NCBI RefSeq assembly: GCF_036884655.1
Contig: NC_088330.1
Coordinates: forward strand, 31,972,501 to 32,036,500
Length of the DNA: 64,000 nt
Reading direction: 5' to 3'
Origin: Musa acuminata AAA Group
Lineage: Eukaryota > Streptophyta > Magnoliopsida > Zingiberales > Musaceae
The position numbers and the translations under genes are program-made. Under the pieces are notes generated by a model that did no database searches, was not told the DNA's origin, and saw only the letters and a program-made list of their open reading frames with translations. Within the stretch, counting starts at the first letter, position 1; each line of letters starts with the position of its first letter. Positions 1 to 11,211 of this stretch are shown here, one piece after another.

Positions 1-720
1 ATGAAGGATCACTATCTGAGTTTCGATGATATGATGTTCAAACATGAACCTGTATGTTCCAGAAAGGACAATGTACTCATCAAAACCCAAGAATATCAGA
101 AAGAAAAGTTCATGCAGGACCATAGGACAAATATTGTTGGTTTATCAGCTCAGGAAAAAGTTCCACCAGCTTATGGTGAGAATGAATTCTCAAATGCAAC
201 TCAACCATCAAGGTCTCAAGGGCAATGTTGGATTACTGATTTTCTTCATAGACTAAAGGAGAAGGGCAACGGGCAGCAACAAACCCTTCCAAGAAACCCT
301 TGTTTTAATTGTAGAAGAACTTCTAATGTTAAAGATAGACCATCTAGGAGTCAAAGCCCTTCTGTTATTGATACTTACAGGTATCAAGGGAGTAACCAGA
401 CGAGGAACACAACCAAGAATAAATGGAGAAAGGACGCTAAGAGACCATCAATTTCAAATAAAAGGGAATGCAAGGAATCATCCTTCATTACTAGAACATG
501 GACCCCCATTGACAAGAGAGCCAGACAGGTATGTATCTAAAACCATCAATTAACTTGCTTTCTTTGTGCACATAAAAATAATCTCATGCGAAAGAAATTT
601 CTGCAGAATCTTTCTTTCACAAAAAATGGAAACGAAAAACAGAGCAAGCTGGTCTGGAGAAACAGAAACAGCCCAAATGTAGGTTGTAGTATTAGGAAAA
701 GATGCCGAGATGACCGGTGA
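1..720 (+). CDS. 3' end of an unidentified gene encoding a basic, probably nuclear protein
   Basis: This is the last part of a gene that starts left of the window. The frame is open from base 1 to a cag|gtatgt donor after 528. A second exon at 607-720 follows a ttctgcag acceptor, keeps the frame and ends in TGA at 718-720. The visible 213 or so residues are hydrophilic and rich in Arg, Lys, Ser and Asn, with no membrane segment. Features include WITDFLHRLKEK near residue 77, SQSPSVIDTYRYQG near 118, and a conserved-looking C-terminal block WTPIDKRARQ followed by SKLVWRN. Basic clusters such as KNKWRKDAKR and IRKRCRDDR could be nuclear localisation signals. I do not recognise the family securely. 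The C-terminal block loosely recalls the tails of plant meiotic ZIP2/SHOC1-type proteins, but that is an unverified memory. The Met at base 1 need not be a start. Confidence 0.7.
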
Positions 721-2017
721 ATTAGCTTGCTACATTATTGTGATACAGCTGTGAAGACTCTGAGAATGACCTCTGTTTGCTTGTAATTTCTTTTTTTTTT
801 CTTAATTTGGATTAGAAATTTCTTCACAAGTTATGGCATAGACATGATACTGTCTAGCATCAGCCACCAAAAGTTGGTGGTCTGAGGACTGGAAATCTGA
901 CTTCTCTCCCTCGTTGCTAGAGGCATATCTCTTATATTTTTAAGGGATTATATATCTCCTTATCCAAGAATTGTTTCCAAGTCATGTGTGATCGAATAGT
1001 AGTGCAGTATACACTTTCTTTAGATAAGCTTTAGCTTCAGTTTTATGTTACCTCAGAGGTGTCTCTACAGCTTTTATTCTTTCAACGAAGGGAAGTGCGC
1101 TAATTGATACAGAATTGTAGCTTTATTTCAACTTATCGGTTGTATGATTGATTGTTGACATGGGCCGTTTTCTTTCTCTTGGAAATTTTCCTCAGAATAT
1201 ATCTTCTTTACTCCTGTAACTTAACTGCAGTTGGTTCTGCTTTCTTTAATTACCGACATTTCAGCCAACACTGCAATTACTACACTGTTGTTTGTTGGTA
1301 CCAGAAACGAAGATTTGCATCGACTTCCATCCGCTTTTAGCTGTGTCGGACATTCTGAGCTTTCAGGTGAATACTTACTGTTTTTGATTAAATGGAATGT
1401 TCGAGCTGTCTTGAACTTATATTATTGCAGTTTATAGTTTGTAGAGATAAACGTTCTCTTCCCCATATAAGAATTGGGCTGGGAGACACGACGATTTTAG
1501 CTTTCTGATAGAGGTTGCCGTTGTATTGGTTCGATGGTTTCTCTCTCTTCCCGCACACGTTTGTTCTTTTCTCCGAGTTAATTTTTCAGAAGACAAGCAC
1601 CGTGGTGCAACCACCTTTTCCTCTTATAGTTAAAACAAAGAGTGTTTTTTAATATCTAGTGCAAGAATGTTTGACGACGGATGAAATTATGTGGAAAAAT
1701 AAGTTGTTTAAGACCGTACGGTAACAAATTTCTCCGGTCTTCCTCTCAGACACAGAATACACGGGTATGTGGCAGTTTAGAGCCACGTGACGCAGATGAG
1801 GTGGATTTTCCCTCCCACAGCAACGGAGAACGGACGGTCCGATCTCTATCCGCTCCTGGAATCATCAGATGAACGCTGCAGGATCGACGGAGCCGTGACG
1901 ACGTCATTAGGCGGACGGGGTTCTCTCGGCCTTATCATAGGATTTCCTCCTCGCGACGACTCATCCTGGCACGAGGACACAGCAGAGGACGCGGTAGTTG
2001 GAGAAGAAGTGAAGAAG
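721..2017. other. Intergenic region: 3' UTR of the first gene, then promoter and 5' UTR of cytochrome b561
   Basis: No coding exon is supported here. The first part is the 3' UTR of the upstream gene. From about 1680 the sequence becomes GC-richer and leads into the cytochrome b561 start at 2018. Short open frames between 1787 and 2302 overlap that first exon in other frames and look like shadows. Confidence 0.6.
1784..1789 (+). promoter_or_regulatory. G-box/ABRE-like CACGTG upstream of cytochrome b561
   Basis: A perfect CACGTG palindrome in the context GCCACGTGAC lies about 230 bp upstream of the start codon. Such cores are bound by plant bZIP and bHLH factors, and CACGTGAC resembles an ABA-response element. 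Function is inferred from the motif and its position only. Confidence 0.4.
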
Positions 2018-5000
2018 ATGGCTGGTTTCCCGTCGGTGAAGGCCGCTCCGTTCACGTACGCATCGCACGCGCTGGCAGTGGCCTCGGCGGCGATGGTGCT
2101 CGTCTGGTGCGTCCACTTCCGTGGCGGCCTCGCCTTCGAGTCCTCCAACAAATCCCTCATCTTCAACGTACGCTATCCTTCCTCTCATGTTCTCGTCACT
2201 TCCTCTCATGTTGGGAATTCCTTCTACAATCAATTCTTTCCTTTTTTTTTTTTGTTCGTCTGTTGCTGTCAGCGCCCACCTGTTCATTCTAGAAATCAAT
2301 AGAAGTCGTGGCGTATTCTGTTAGTTCCCATCTGGTGATGATTTTGATCGATTAATTCTAGAAATCAATTGTAGCCCGTTTTAATCTTAGGAAGGAAAGC
2401 AAAAACTATTTTCGCCCCTTTGTTAATTGGTTAGAAATTTCTTTTTCCTTCTATATTTGTTCTTTGTGATCTTATTTTGATAGTTTATCCAGTTCTTTTC
2501 GATTAACAAATCATAACGATGGTGTTTTATTTTCTTTTTCTTTACAGCTACTGTATATATTGATGTGGTTTCAGACACAGATTCTGCTTAACAACGAGAA
2601 ATCATACTATAGGCCTATATTTCTAAGGCTCAAGGGTATGAGAGTAGTTGAACCCTAATAATGATCGCTCTGCAATAACCATGTCTGGCCAATTAGTTCT
2701 AGAAAACTGTTTCTGCTAAAAAACAATGTTGATTCCAGGCTATTAGCTTATAAAATAAACCTTATTGCTCTGTGTTGCTCCACAACATACATATTAAAAT
2801 CTCCAGGGATGTGGGCATTGAGAAAATGACCTTATTTTTTATACACAAAGTAGAGGGTACAAAATCTCCATAAGTTTCCTCCCTCAATCAAATGTTCTTT
2901 ATTGACTACATAAATCAAGATGTTGATGTATTTAATTGTGGAAGAACAAATTGTTTTGAAGGTTTAATTGCCAAATTTTGTCCGAATCTCAGCCATAACA
3001 GCCAATTGCAGAGCAGTTAATGTCATGCTTTCATCCAACTAGTAAATTTGATCTGTTTTTGGGTCTTGATCAATGTTAAGAATGATATCTATTCATGTCC
3101 AGATTCATCCAGTTCTTATGCTGATTGGTTTTATCATCATCGGGAGTGAAGGTAAGTCAGGTCAAAACAATTGTGCAAGTGTTATTTATGTTGTTGGACA
3201 TGGTATATATTGGTTCACCTACCTCTTGACTGTTTTACAGCTATAATGAGCTATAAAACTCTGCCATGGAATCACGAAATGAATAAAATTGTCCATTTCA
3301 CTCTTCATGCAATTGCTCTTGTACTTGGTGCTGTGGGTATTTATGCTGCCTTCAAGTTCCACAATGAAAGCGGAATAGATAATCTGTACAGCTTGCATTC
3401 TTGGGTTGGGCTTGGGACAATCAGTCTATATGGTATTCAGGTAAACATCTTGAACTACATTTATTGAATCTTTGGTCCGCATTACTATTTTAGCTCCCTG
3501 TGTTTTTAGTTAAACAAGAGTATACGTTCAGCGTTTGTTAACAATTGGTATAGATCATTGCTCTCTGTGCTCACTTAATCTTAAGAGAGAGAGGGAGGTC
3601 AAAGGTAGTGTTTAATGCATGAGATAAATGATATATGAAAGTGATCAGATACAGCTTTTGTCGTTTATAAATTTTTTGGAGGAATTTCTCACAGAAAAGA
3701 TGGAAGATGAACTGATTATTTATTTGATGTTGTAGGCATCATTAGGAGATAACAAGGATAGTCATGTATGTTAGTTAGTGCAACCTAACAAAAATTATTG
3801 AAGTAGATGGAAATAGTGTGAAGTAATGACTAGCTTAATTTTATTGTTAGTGTATATAAATTTATATACACAAAGAGAGATTACAAAATATGATAATTAT
3901 ATTATTTTCTCAATCAATAATAAATATATATATATAATATTCACTAAATCATTTCATGATTTAGAAGATCATGTTGAGATTATGATATTTATTAATGATA
4001 GAATCATGATAATATGTTATCATATATTTTATAATTTAGAATCATGAAAACATGGTATCAAAGTTATTGAGAGGATCATGATAATCTTATCATGATTTAT
4101 GAAAGGTAGTGTTTAATGCATGAGATAAATGATATATGAAAGTGGTCAAATACAACTTTTGTAGTTTACAAATTTTTTGGAGGAATTTCTCACAGAAATA
4201 ATAGAATATTATTTATTTGATGTTGTTGGCTTTAGGAGATAATAAGGATAGTCGTGATGTTGCTACAACCTAACAAAAATTACTGAAGTAGATGGAAATA
4301 GTGTTAAGTAATGACTAGCTTAATTTTATTGATAGTGTATATGAATTTATAAACATAAAGAGAGATTACAAAATATGGTAATTACATGATTTTCTCAATC
4401 AATAATATATATATAATATTCACTAAATCATTTCATAATTTAGAAGATCACGTTGAGATTATGATCTTTATTATTGATAGAATCATGATAATATGTTATC
4501 ATAAATTCTATGATTTAGAATTATGATAAAAATGGTATCAAAATTATTGAGAGGATTATGATAATCTTATCATGATTTATGAAAGGTAGTATTTAATGCA
4601 TGAGATAAATGATATATGAAAGTGATCAAATAGTTGTTTATAATTTTTTTGGAAGAATTTCATACAGAAATGATGGAAGATAAACTAATTATTTATTTGA
4701 TGTTGTAGGCTTTAGGAGATAACAAGGATAGTTGTGTCTGTTAGTTAGTACAACGTAACAAAAATTACTGAATTAGATGGAAATAGTGTGAAGTAATGAC
4801 TAGCTTAATTTTATTGATAGTGTATATGAATTTATATCCATAAAGAAAGATTACAAATTATGATAATTACATGATTTTCTCAATCAATAATATATATAAT
4901 ATTCACTAAATCATTTTGAAGATCACATTGAGATTATGTTCTTTATTATTGATAGAATCATAATAATATGTTATCATAAATTCTATGATTTAGAATCATG

Positions 5001-8000
5001 ATAACTGGTATCAAAATTATTGAGATGATCATGATAATCTTATCATGATTTATGAAAGATAGTATTTAATGCATGAGATAAATGATATATGAAAGTGGTC
5101 AAATACAGCTTTTGTAGTTTACAAATTTTTCAGAGGAATTTCTCACAGAAATGATGGAAGATGAATTGATTATTTATTAGGAGATAATAAGGATAGTTAG
5201 TTAGTACAATGTAACAAAAATTATTGAAGTAGATGAAAATAGTATTAAGTAATAACTATCTTAATTTTATTGATGGTGTATATGAATTTATATACACAAA
5301 GAGATATTACAAAATATGGTAATTACACAATTTTCTCAATCAATAATATATATAATATTCACTAAATCATTTTAAAGATCACGTTGAGATTATGATCTTT
5401 ATTATTGATAGAATCATGATAATATGTTATCATAAATTCTATGATTTATAATCATGATAGCATGGTATCAAAATTATTAAGAGGGTCATGAGAATCTTAT
5501 CATGATTTATGAAAGGTAGTATTTAATGCATAAGATGGAAGTTGTCAAATATAACTTTTGTAGTTTACAAATTTTTTAGAGGAATTTCTCACGGAAATGA
5601 TAGAAGATGAACTGATTATTTATTTGATGTTGTAGGCTTTAGGAGATTACAAGGATAGTCATGTATGTTAGTTAGTACAACGTAACAAAAATTACTGAAG
5701 TAGATGGAAATAATGTGAAGTAATGACTGGCTTAATTTTATTGATAGTGTATACAAATTTATATACACAAAGAGAGATTATAAAATATGGTAATTACATG
5801 ATTTTCTCAATCAATAATATATATAATATTCACTAAATCATTTTGAAGATCATGTTAAGATTATGATATTTATTATTGATAGAATCATAATAATATGTTA
5901 TCATAAATTCTATGATTTAGAATCATGATAACTTGGTATCAAAATTATTGAGAGGATCATGATAATCTTATCATGATTTATTTTTCTAAATAATATCTTT
6001 CCTAATATGCTCTCGTAAGATGATGCTCCCATCAGAGACATCAATCTTGGACCAAAGTAGATGGAATTGCTGGCAAGACAAAAACTTATTAAGAACATAT
6101 ACAAGTTGATCAGAAGATGATGATGAAACATAAGAGACACGTAGCTCACCATTTTGAATCTTGTCACGAACAAAGTGAAAGTCGAAAGCTATATGCTTCA
6201 TTCGAGAGTGAAATACAGGATTAGCACATATATATGTTGCCCTTATATTATCATAATATATAGATGAAGGATAAGATATTGTCACAAATAGTTCATGTAG
6301 TAATGATTGAATCCAACAAAGTTCAATAGTTGTAGAAGCAACTATTCGATATTCAGCCTCCATAGAAAATCTTGCAATAGAGCATTATTTCTTGGAACTT
6401 TAAGAGATTGGATCGCGACCAAGAAATACGATATAAGCACTAGTATATGTCCTGTTATCCTTATTACTTACCCCGTCGGCATCCAAAATTGCATGAAGTA
6501 TAGAGGAGAGTCATTTCAAAGAAATAAGCCATGATCAATAGTGTCCTTTAAGTATCGAAGAAGACGTTTAACAATTGTCCAATGATTGGAAGTAAGCTTG
6601 TGCATAAATTGAGATAATTTATTCACTGCATATGTAATATCCGGATGAGTAAATATCAAATACTGTAGACTCCCAACAACTTGACGATACTTAATAGCGT
6701 CACTGAGATTAGCATTATCAGATATGGTAAGAGGAACACTTGTAAAGATTGGCATAGTAACAATATTGGCTTCAAGCACTTTGGTGCGATCAAGAAAGTC
6801 ATGAATCTTCTTCTGCTGAGAAAGAAATAGATAATTTACTGTGTAGATTACTTGAACACTAAGAAATAACTAAGGGACCTAAGATCTTTGATAGAAAACT
6901 TATTTCTAAGCTGTTGAATAAACTAATTAATAATTGATGGTTTATTACTGGTAATAATTAAGTCATCCACATAACCTAGTAAAAATATTATTATACCTTC
7001 ATGAGAATTAATGAATAACAAATTATCAGATTAAGAATTATGAAATTCAACTGAGACTAGAGTTCATGGTACCATGCATGAGGGGCCTGCTTGAGATCAT
7101 AAAGAGCCTTGTGCAACTTACAAACATATTGAGGGAGATTATAATCAATAAAGTCTGGAGGTTGCCTCATAAATACATCCTTGAAAATATTATCATCAAG
7201 AAATGCATTATTCACGTCCACCTGTCAAAGTCCTCAATTGTTAGACAAAGCAAGATATAAAATAATACGAATTGATGTTGGCTTCATAACTAGGCTAAAT
7301 GTGTTATAGTACTTGAGGCCTGGACGTTGATGAAATCATTTTGCAACAAGTCTTACTTTATACTTGTTGATGGACCCATCAAGATTTCGTTTGATACAAA
7401 AAACTTATTTGCACCCTGTAAGGTTTTGACTTGGATAAGATGGGACCAAGTCCTATGTACCATTCTGTAACAAAACAGTATATTTTTCAGACATTGCTGT
7501 GAATTCTCTTGTTGTGTGATACTCTCATGAGGCAGCTAGATGGATGAGATAATCTGTTATTCATCATGCACCATTGAGGAAGGACCTAGTGGGATTTGAG
7601 TAGATAGTGTTTGGATTAGTAGATGGGGTTGATGTTTCGATCTGAACAGAAATGATAATATGCGGTGACTCATGAATTTGGGGAACCCAATTAATAAAGT
7701 TATTGGAAGTTTATCTAGGTAAATAAGAGTCAAGTGATTTATAAGGAAAAACAGATTCCACAAAATCAACATGACGAGAAATGAAAATTCTTTTGGTTGA
7801 TAGATCAAAACATTTAAAGGCACTTTGATTAACATAATATCTAAGAAAGATAGATGGTTTTGATCAGGTTTCCAGTTAGTTATGGATGTAAGGGTTTAAC
7901 CATGAATAACATAAATACCTAAAAATACGTAATTTACTATAGTTAGGAGTGGATTTAAATAGTTTTCCAAATAGTGAATATGTTTAGAACCGGAGAGGGC

Positions 8001-11000
8001 ATGTGATTAATAAGATAAGTTGATATGGCAAATGCATAAAATTAAAATTGAAGAGGTAAGAAAGCTTAAGTAGTGTAAGACCAGTTTGGACGATGTGCTA
8101 ATGACGATGTTCTGCACTCCTATTATGTTCAAGAGTATGTGGAGGGGTAAAAAATAAGAGATTCCATTGGTTTAAAAAAAGTTAGGAAGTTTTTGAAATT
8201 CACCACCATTATCATAGTAAAATAAAATAATGGATCACTAAAAGAACTTTTTAACAATAAGTTTGAACTTCAGAAAAATGATGAATAATTCAGATTTTTA
8301 TTTCATGGGAAATAACCATGAGATTGTATTGGTGAAGAACCCCAAACATCAAAATATATAAGTTCAACAACCGAGTTACTTATGAGAGAGGATATAGAAA
8401 AAGGAAGCTTGTGCATTTTATTACATTTGCATGAGTTACACGAAAAGGGATGACAAGATGATGATGATAAATGTAAATTGTAAGAACGAACAATATGATT
8501 TAAAACCTTAAAAGAAGGATACCCTAAGCGATTGTGTCATTCTTGAGATGGAGCTTTGATGGTGGCCAAAGCAAAGATGGATTTGGATGGTGCAATAGTT
8601 GGCCACTCATAAACTCTATCTCTATTCAGCCCCTCCATAAGATGTGCCCCCGTGTTGAGATCCTTCACAATAAATGAAAAGGGTAAGAGTTCAATAAAAA
8701 CATTATTAGAAGAACATAATTTAGAGATAGATATTAGGTTCTTTTTTATATCAGGAACACAAAGAACTTTAAAAAGTAAAAAAGAATTTTGAGGAGGAGG
8801 AAAGGCTTGTAGAACTAGTATGAGTTATTTGAAGACCTTTGCCATCACGTATCATGATATCATTTGAATCATCATAATTTGAATGAAGAGATAGATTATT
8901 CAAATCAGATGTGACATGATGAGAAGCCTTGGAATCAATAAGCTAGTTTGATGAATGTTGAAAAGATTGAGCAGCAAAGTGAGCACGTGGTGGTGGTAAT
9001 GAAAACCGAGTAGGAGGTGCAATAGGATATGTTTAATAAGATGTGTATGAAAGCCGGAACATCCATGGAATAGCAGCTTGTAAGCGACGACATTTCTTAG
9101 CAACATGGTCTTACAAGTCACATATTTGACAAGTGACTCTGTTGTTGAATTGTTGTCCAGATTTGTTGACACTTTTGTTGTGATGTTGTTGCATGTTGCC
9201 TCCATAATGATTGTTTGGATGATTGTCTTGCTAATTGTGGATCTTGCCTTTGTTGCTAGAATTAGCTTTATTAGCAAAATTGACAATAGTAGAAGTAGCA
9301 TCAGAAGCTGGTGACTCTTGCTTAAGATAAGCTTCATAGTCAGAAAGCTTATTATGAAGTTCTTCAAAAGATATAGGACTATCGCAAACACGAATCACGG
9401 TCGAGATTTCCTTATATTCTAAACCAAGACCATTTAATACATGAAAAATAATTTCTTCACCATCAAGAGGTGCATCAGTCATTGGCTTGAGTTTTGATAG
9501 CTAAATGTAGTCAGAAATAGATTTTGTACCCTTAGAAAGTTTAAGAGAGTTTCTTGAAGTTACATGAGGCGACCACGAGATTAATTGGCATACATTGTTG
9601 CAAGCTTGACTACACTTCATAAGAGGATTTTGTATAGGCTATATAGGGAATGATTTAAGGAGAGAAAGAGGCAATGATAGCACCAAGGTATGCAATACCG
9701 TATCGTACCGGCATATTGAGCGGTACACCAGGGCATACCGAGCGATTTCCTCTTACATTAGCACTGTAGCACGGTCCGTCCAGTAGCGGGTGGTCCGCGT
9801 ACTGGTATGCCGTCGGATCGGTACGTACCGCCTGTATCGGGCGGTACCATTCGAAATTGCATACCATGGATAGCACTTCTAAGAAGATGATCTTGACATA
9901 TCCAAAAAGTGTATATAGGATTAACAACTTCAAGATTATTCTCTTTAATCGTTTGTGGAGGGCAAATGATGGTGCCATCTACATAACCCATAAGATCATA
10001 GCTGATTAAAAGAAAATAAAATTGAGTATACCAAGAGGTATAGTTTGTAGATGTGAGTTTGAGAGGAGTTTGGACTACAACGTTAATGAAGACAAGAGTA
10101 TTTTCAAGAATAAAAAAATTGGAGATGATATGAGATGAGTGACTAGTTGAAGAGGCATTATCGGCCTTGTCGAAACGTGGAGAAAAAAAAGACCCGAAGC
10201 CACTTACAAGAAAGAGAAGCTTGCTAGAACATAAAGCTCAATAGAAATTGCAATGATACATTTAACCATGATGAAGGAGGAGGTACAAAGCAACAATAGT
10301 AAAGAGTTACATGCTACCTTCAACCACAATGAAGGAAGAGGTACAAAGCAACAATAATAAAGAGAGGATCAAAAGAAAAAGGAACTCCTTGAAGCAATTG
10401 TGGCTTTAATACCATGTGAAATAATGACTAGTTTAATTTTATAGATAGTGTATATGAATTTATATACACAAAAAGAGATTACAAAATATGATAATTATAT
10501 GATTTTCTTAATCAATAATAAATATAAAATATTTACTAAATCATTTCATGATTTAGGAGATCACGTTCAGTTCATGATCATGATAACATAGTATCAAAAT
10601 TATTGAGAGGATTATGATAATCTTATCATGATTTATTTTTCTCAATAATATCTTTCCTAATAAATAGTACATAAATTTAAATACTTTTTAACAATTTTAA
10701 TGGTATTGTCATTAGATTGATTAGAACTTGGCAACTTCATTTTTTTGCTGAAGAGTCTACACTGCTGCTGGATTTAATATTAAAATATCTGCATTATCTT
10801 TCAGATTTATTTGTAGCTTGAATGTTACTTTATCTTTTAATTTCTTCCTTGCAGTGGATTCTCGGGTTTGTAACCTTCTTCTTTCCTGGTGCTCCACCCG
10901 CACTGAGAGGCAAATCTCTTCCTTGGCATGTATTATTTGGGCTGTTCGTCTACATTTTAGCTGTGGCCACTGCAGAGCTAGGCTTCCTGGAGAAACTCAC

Positions 11001-11163
11001 TTTTCTGGAGAGTTCAGGCCTCTACAAGTATAGTTCAGAGGCCTTCTTGGTAAATTTCACTGCTCTTATTTTGATTTTTCTTGGAGCCTCAGTTGTGATA
11101 TCTGTTATTGCTCCTGCTCGTGCTGATGCACCACGTGGTTACTCTGAAATATCAGAGAATTAG
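2018..11163 (+). CDS. CYB561: Cytochrome b561, transmembrane ascorbate ferrireductase (four exons, 235 aa)
   Basis: Exons are 2018-2167, 3103-3151, 3241-3440 and 10855-11163. All junctions are GT-AG and the frame closes, giving 235 aa, normal for plant ascorbate-type b561. The protein is an intramembrane di-heme carrier that passes electrons from cytosolic ascorbate across the tonoplast or another endomembrane to monodehydroascorbate or ferric chelates. Six hydrophobic helices are visible. Putative heme-ligand histidines are His52 (IHPVLM), His85 (KIVHFTLH), His119 (LHSWVG) and His158 (PWHVLFG). Spacings of 33, 34 and 39 fit the known His pairs 52/119 and 85/158. The tail after the last helix is short and polar (ARADAPRGYSEISEN). 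The start is the first ATG in frame, after stops upstream. Intron 3 (3441-10854) is swollen by a tandem repeat and a copia element, but its splice sites are intact. Confidence 0.96.
3602..5713 (+). repeat. Tandem array of about five ~460-500 bp units built from intron plus LTR sequence
   Basis: A landmark beginning GAAAGGTAGTGTTTAATGCA recurs at about 3602, 4102, 4582, 5052 and 5511 (spacing about 500, 480, 470 and 459). Each unit has about 200 bp of single-copy-like intron ending GATGGAAATAG, then a stretch homologous to the LTR of the copia element that follows, starting TGTGAAGTAATGAC. Within the array the LTR part stops at ATCATGATTTAT and jumps straight to the next GAAAGGTAGT. Only the last copy continues into the full LTR at 5714-6007. 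Units differ by substitutions and small indels, so the array is not recent. Confidence 0.88.
5714..6007 (-). repeat. 3' LTR (element orientation) of the intronic copia element
   Basis: 294 bp running from TGTGAAGTAATG to CCTAATA on the plus strand, matching 10415-10662. In element orientation the terminus reads TATTAGG, consistent with a decayed TGTTAGG start. The purine-rich tract GATGGGAGCATC lies just inside it. Confidence 0.85.
5986..9482 (-). pseudogene. Degenerate copia gag-pol polyprotein
   Basis: Fragments of one polyprotein read on the minus strand with frameshifts and stops between them. Gag lies at 9231-9482 (FHVLNGLGLEYKEISTVIR, a UBN2-type gag), with a broken zinc knuckle near 9080-9140 (CQIC, stop, then DHVAKKC). 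The integrase zinc domain and core start lie at about 8290-8560 (HNRLGYPSF, then CNSCKCNKMHKLPF and LIYFDVWGSSP). Reverse transcriptase C-terminus lies at 6516-6779 (VGSLQYLIFTHPDITYAVN) and RNase H at 5986-6363 (EAEYRIVASTTIELCWIQSL). The element cannot make a functional protein. A hAT-like MITE interrupts the region upstream of gag. Confidence 0.88.
9684..9868 (+). mobile_element. hAT-like MITE copy A (185 bp) nested in the copia element
   Basis: Termini are CAAGGTATGC and GCATACCATG, inverted repeats with one mismatch. The element is flanked by a perfect 8-bp duplication GATAGCAC (9676-9683 and 9869-9876). The interior is GC-rich and full of GTACCG/CGGTAC palindromic words. An 8-bp duplication and short inverted ends are hallmarks of the hAT superfamily. 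There is no coding capacity. Confidence 0.9.
10403..10414 (-). other. Primer-binding site (initiator-Met tRNA) of the copia element
   Basis: The minus strand reads TGGTATTAAAGC directly inside the 5' LTR. The copia consensus complementary to tRNA-iMet is TGGTATCAGAGC, so two positions differ. Confidence 0.75.
10415..10662 (-). repeat. 5' LTR (element orientation) of the intronic copia element
   Basis: 248 bp, homologous to 5714-6007 but about 45 bp shorter through an internal deletion near 10570. It is directly followed on the minus strand by the primer-binding site. The plus-strand flank is AATAG. Confidence 0.85.
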
Positions 11164-11168
11164 CAACA

Positions 11169-11211
<43 letters not shown>

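Larger units (their letters stand above)
5714..10662 (-). mobile_element. Ty1/copia LTR retrotransposon inserted antisense in cytochrome b561 intron 3
   Basis: The 4.95-kb element has LTRs at 5714-6007 and 10415-10662, and its coding order reads on the minus strand. Beside the 10415 LTR, the minus strand shows TGGTATTAAAGC (10403-10414), a close match to the initiator-Met tRNA primer site of copia elements. Order on the minus strand is gag with a CCHC knuckle, integrase HHCC and core, reverse transcriptase, RNase H, then LTR, which is copia order. The right flank is AATAG; the left flank is AATAA in the adjacent unit but AATAG in the other tandem units, so AATAG is the likely 5-bp target duplication. 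No intact polyprotein frame remains. Confidence 0.9.
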
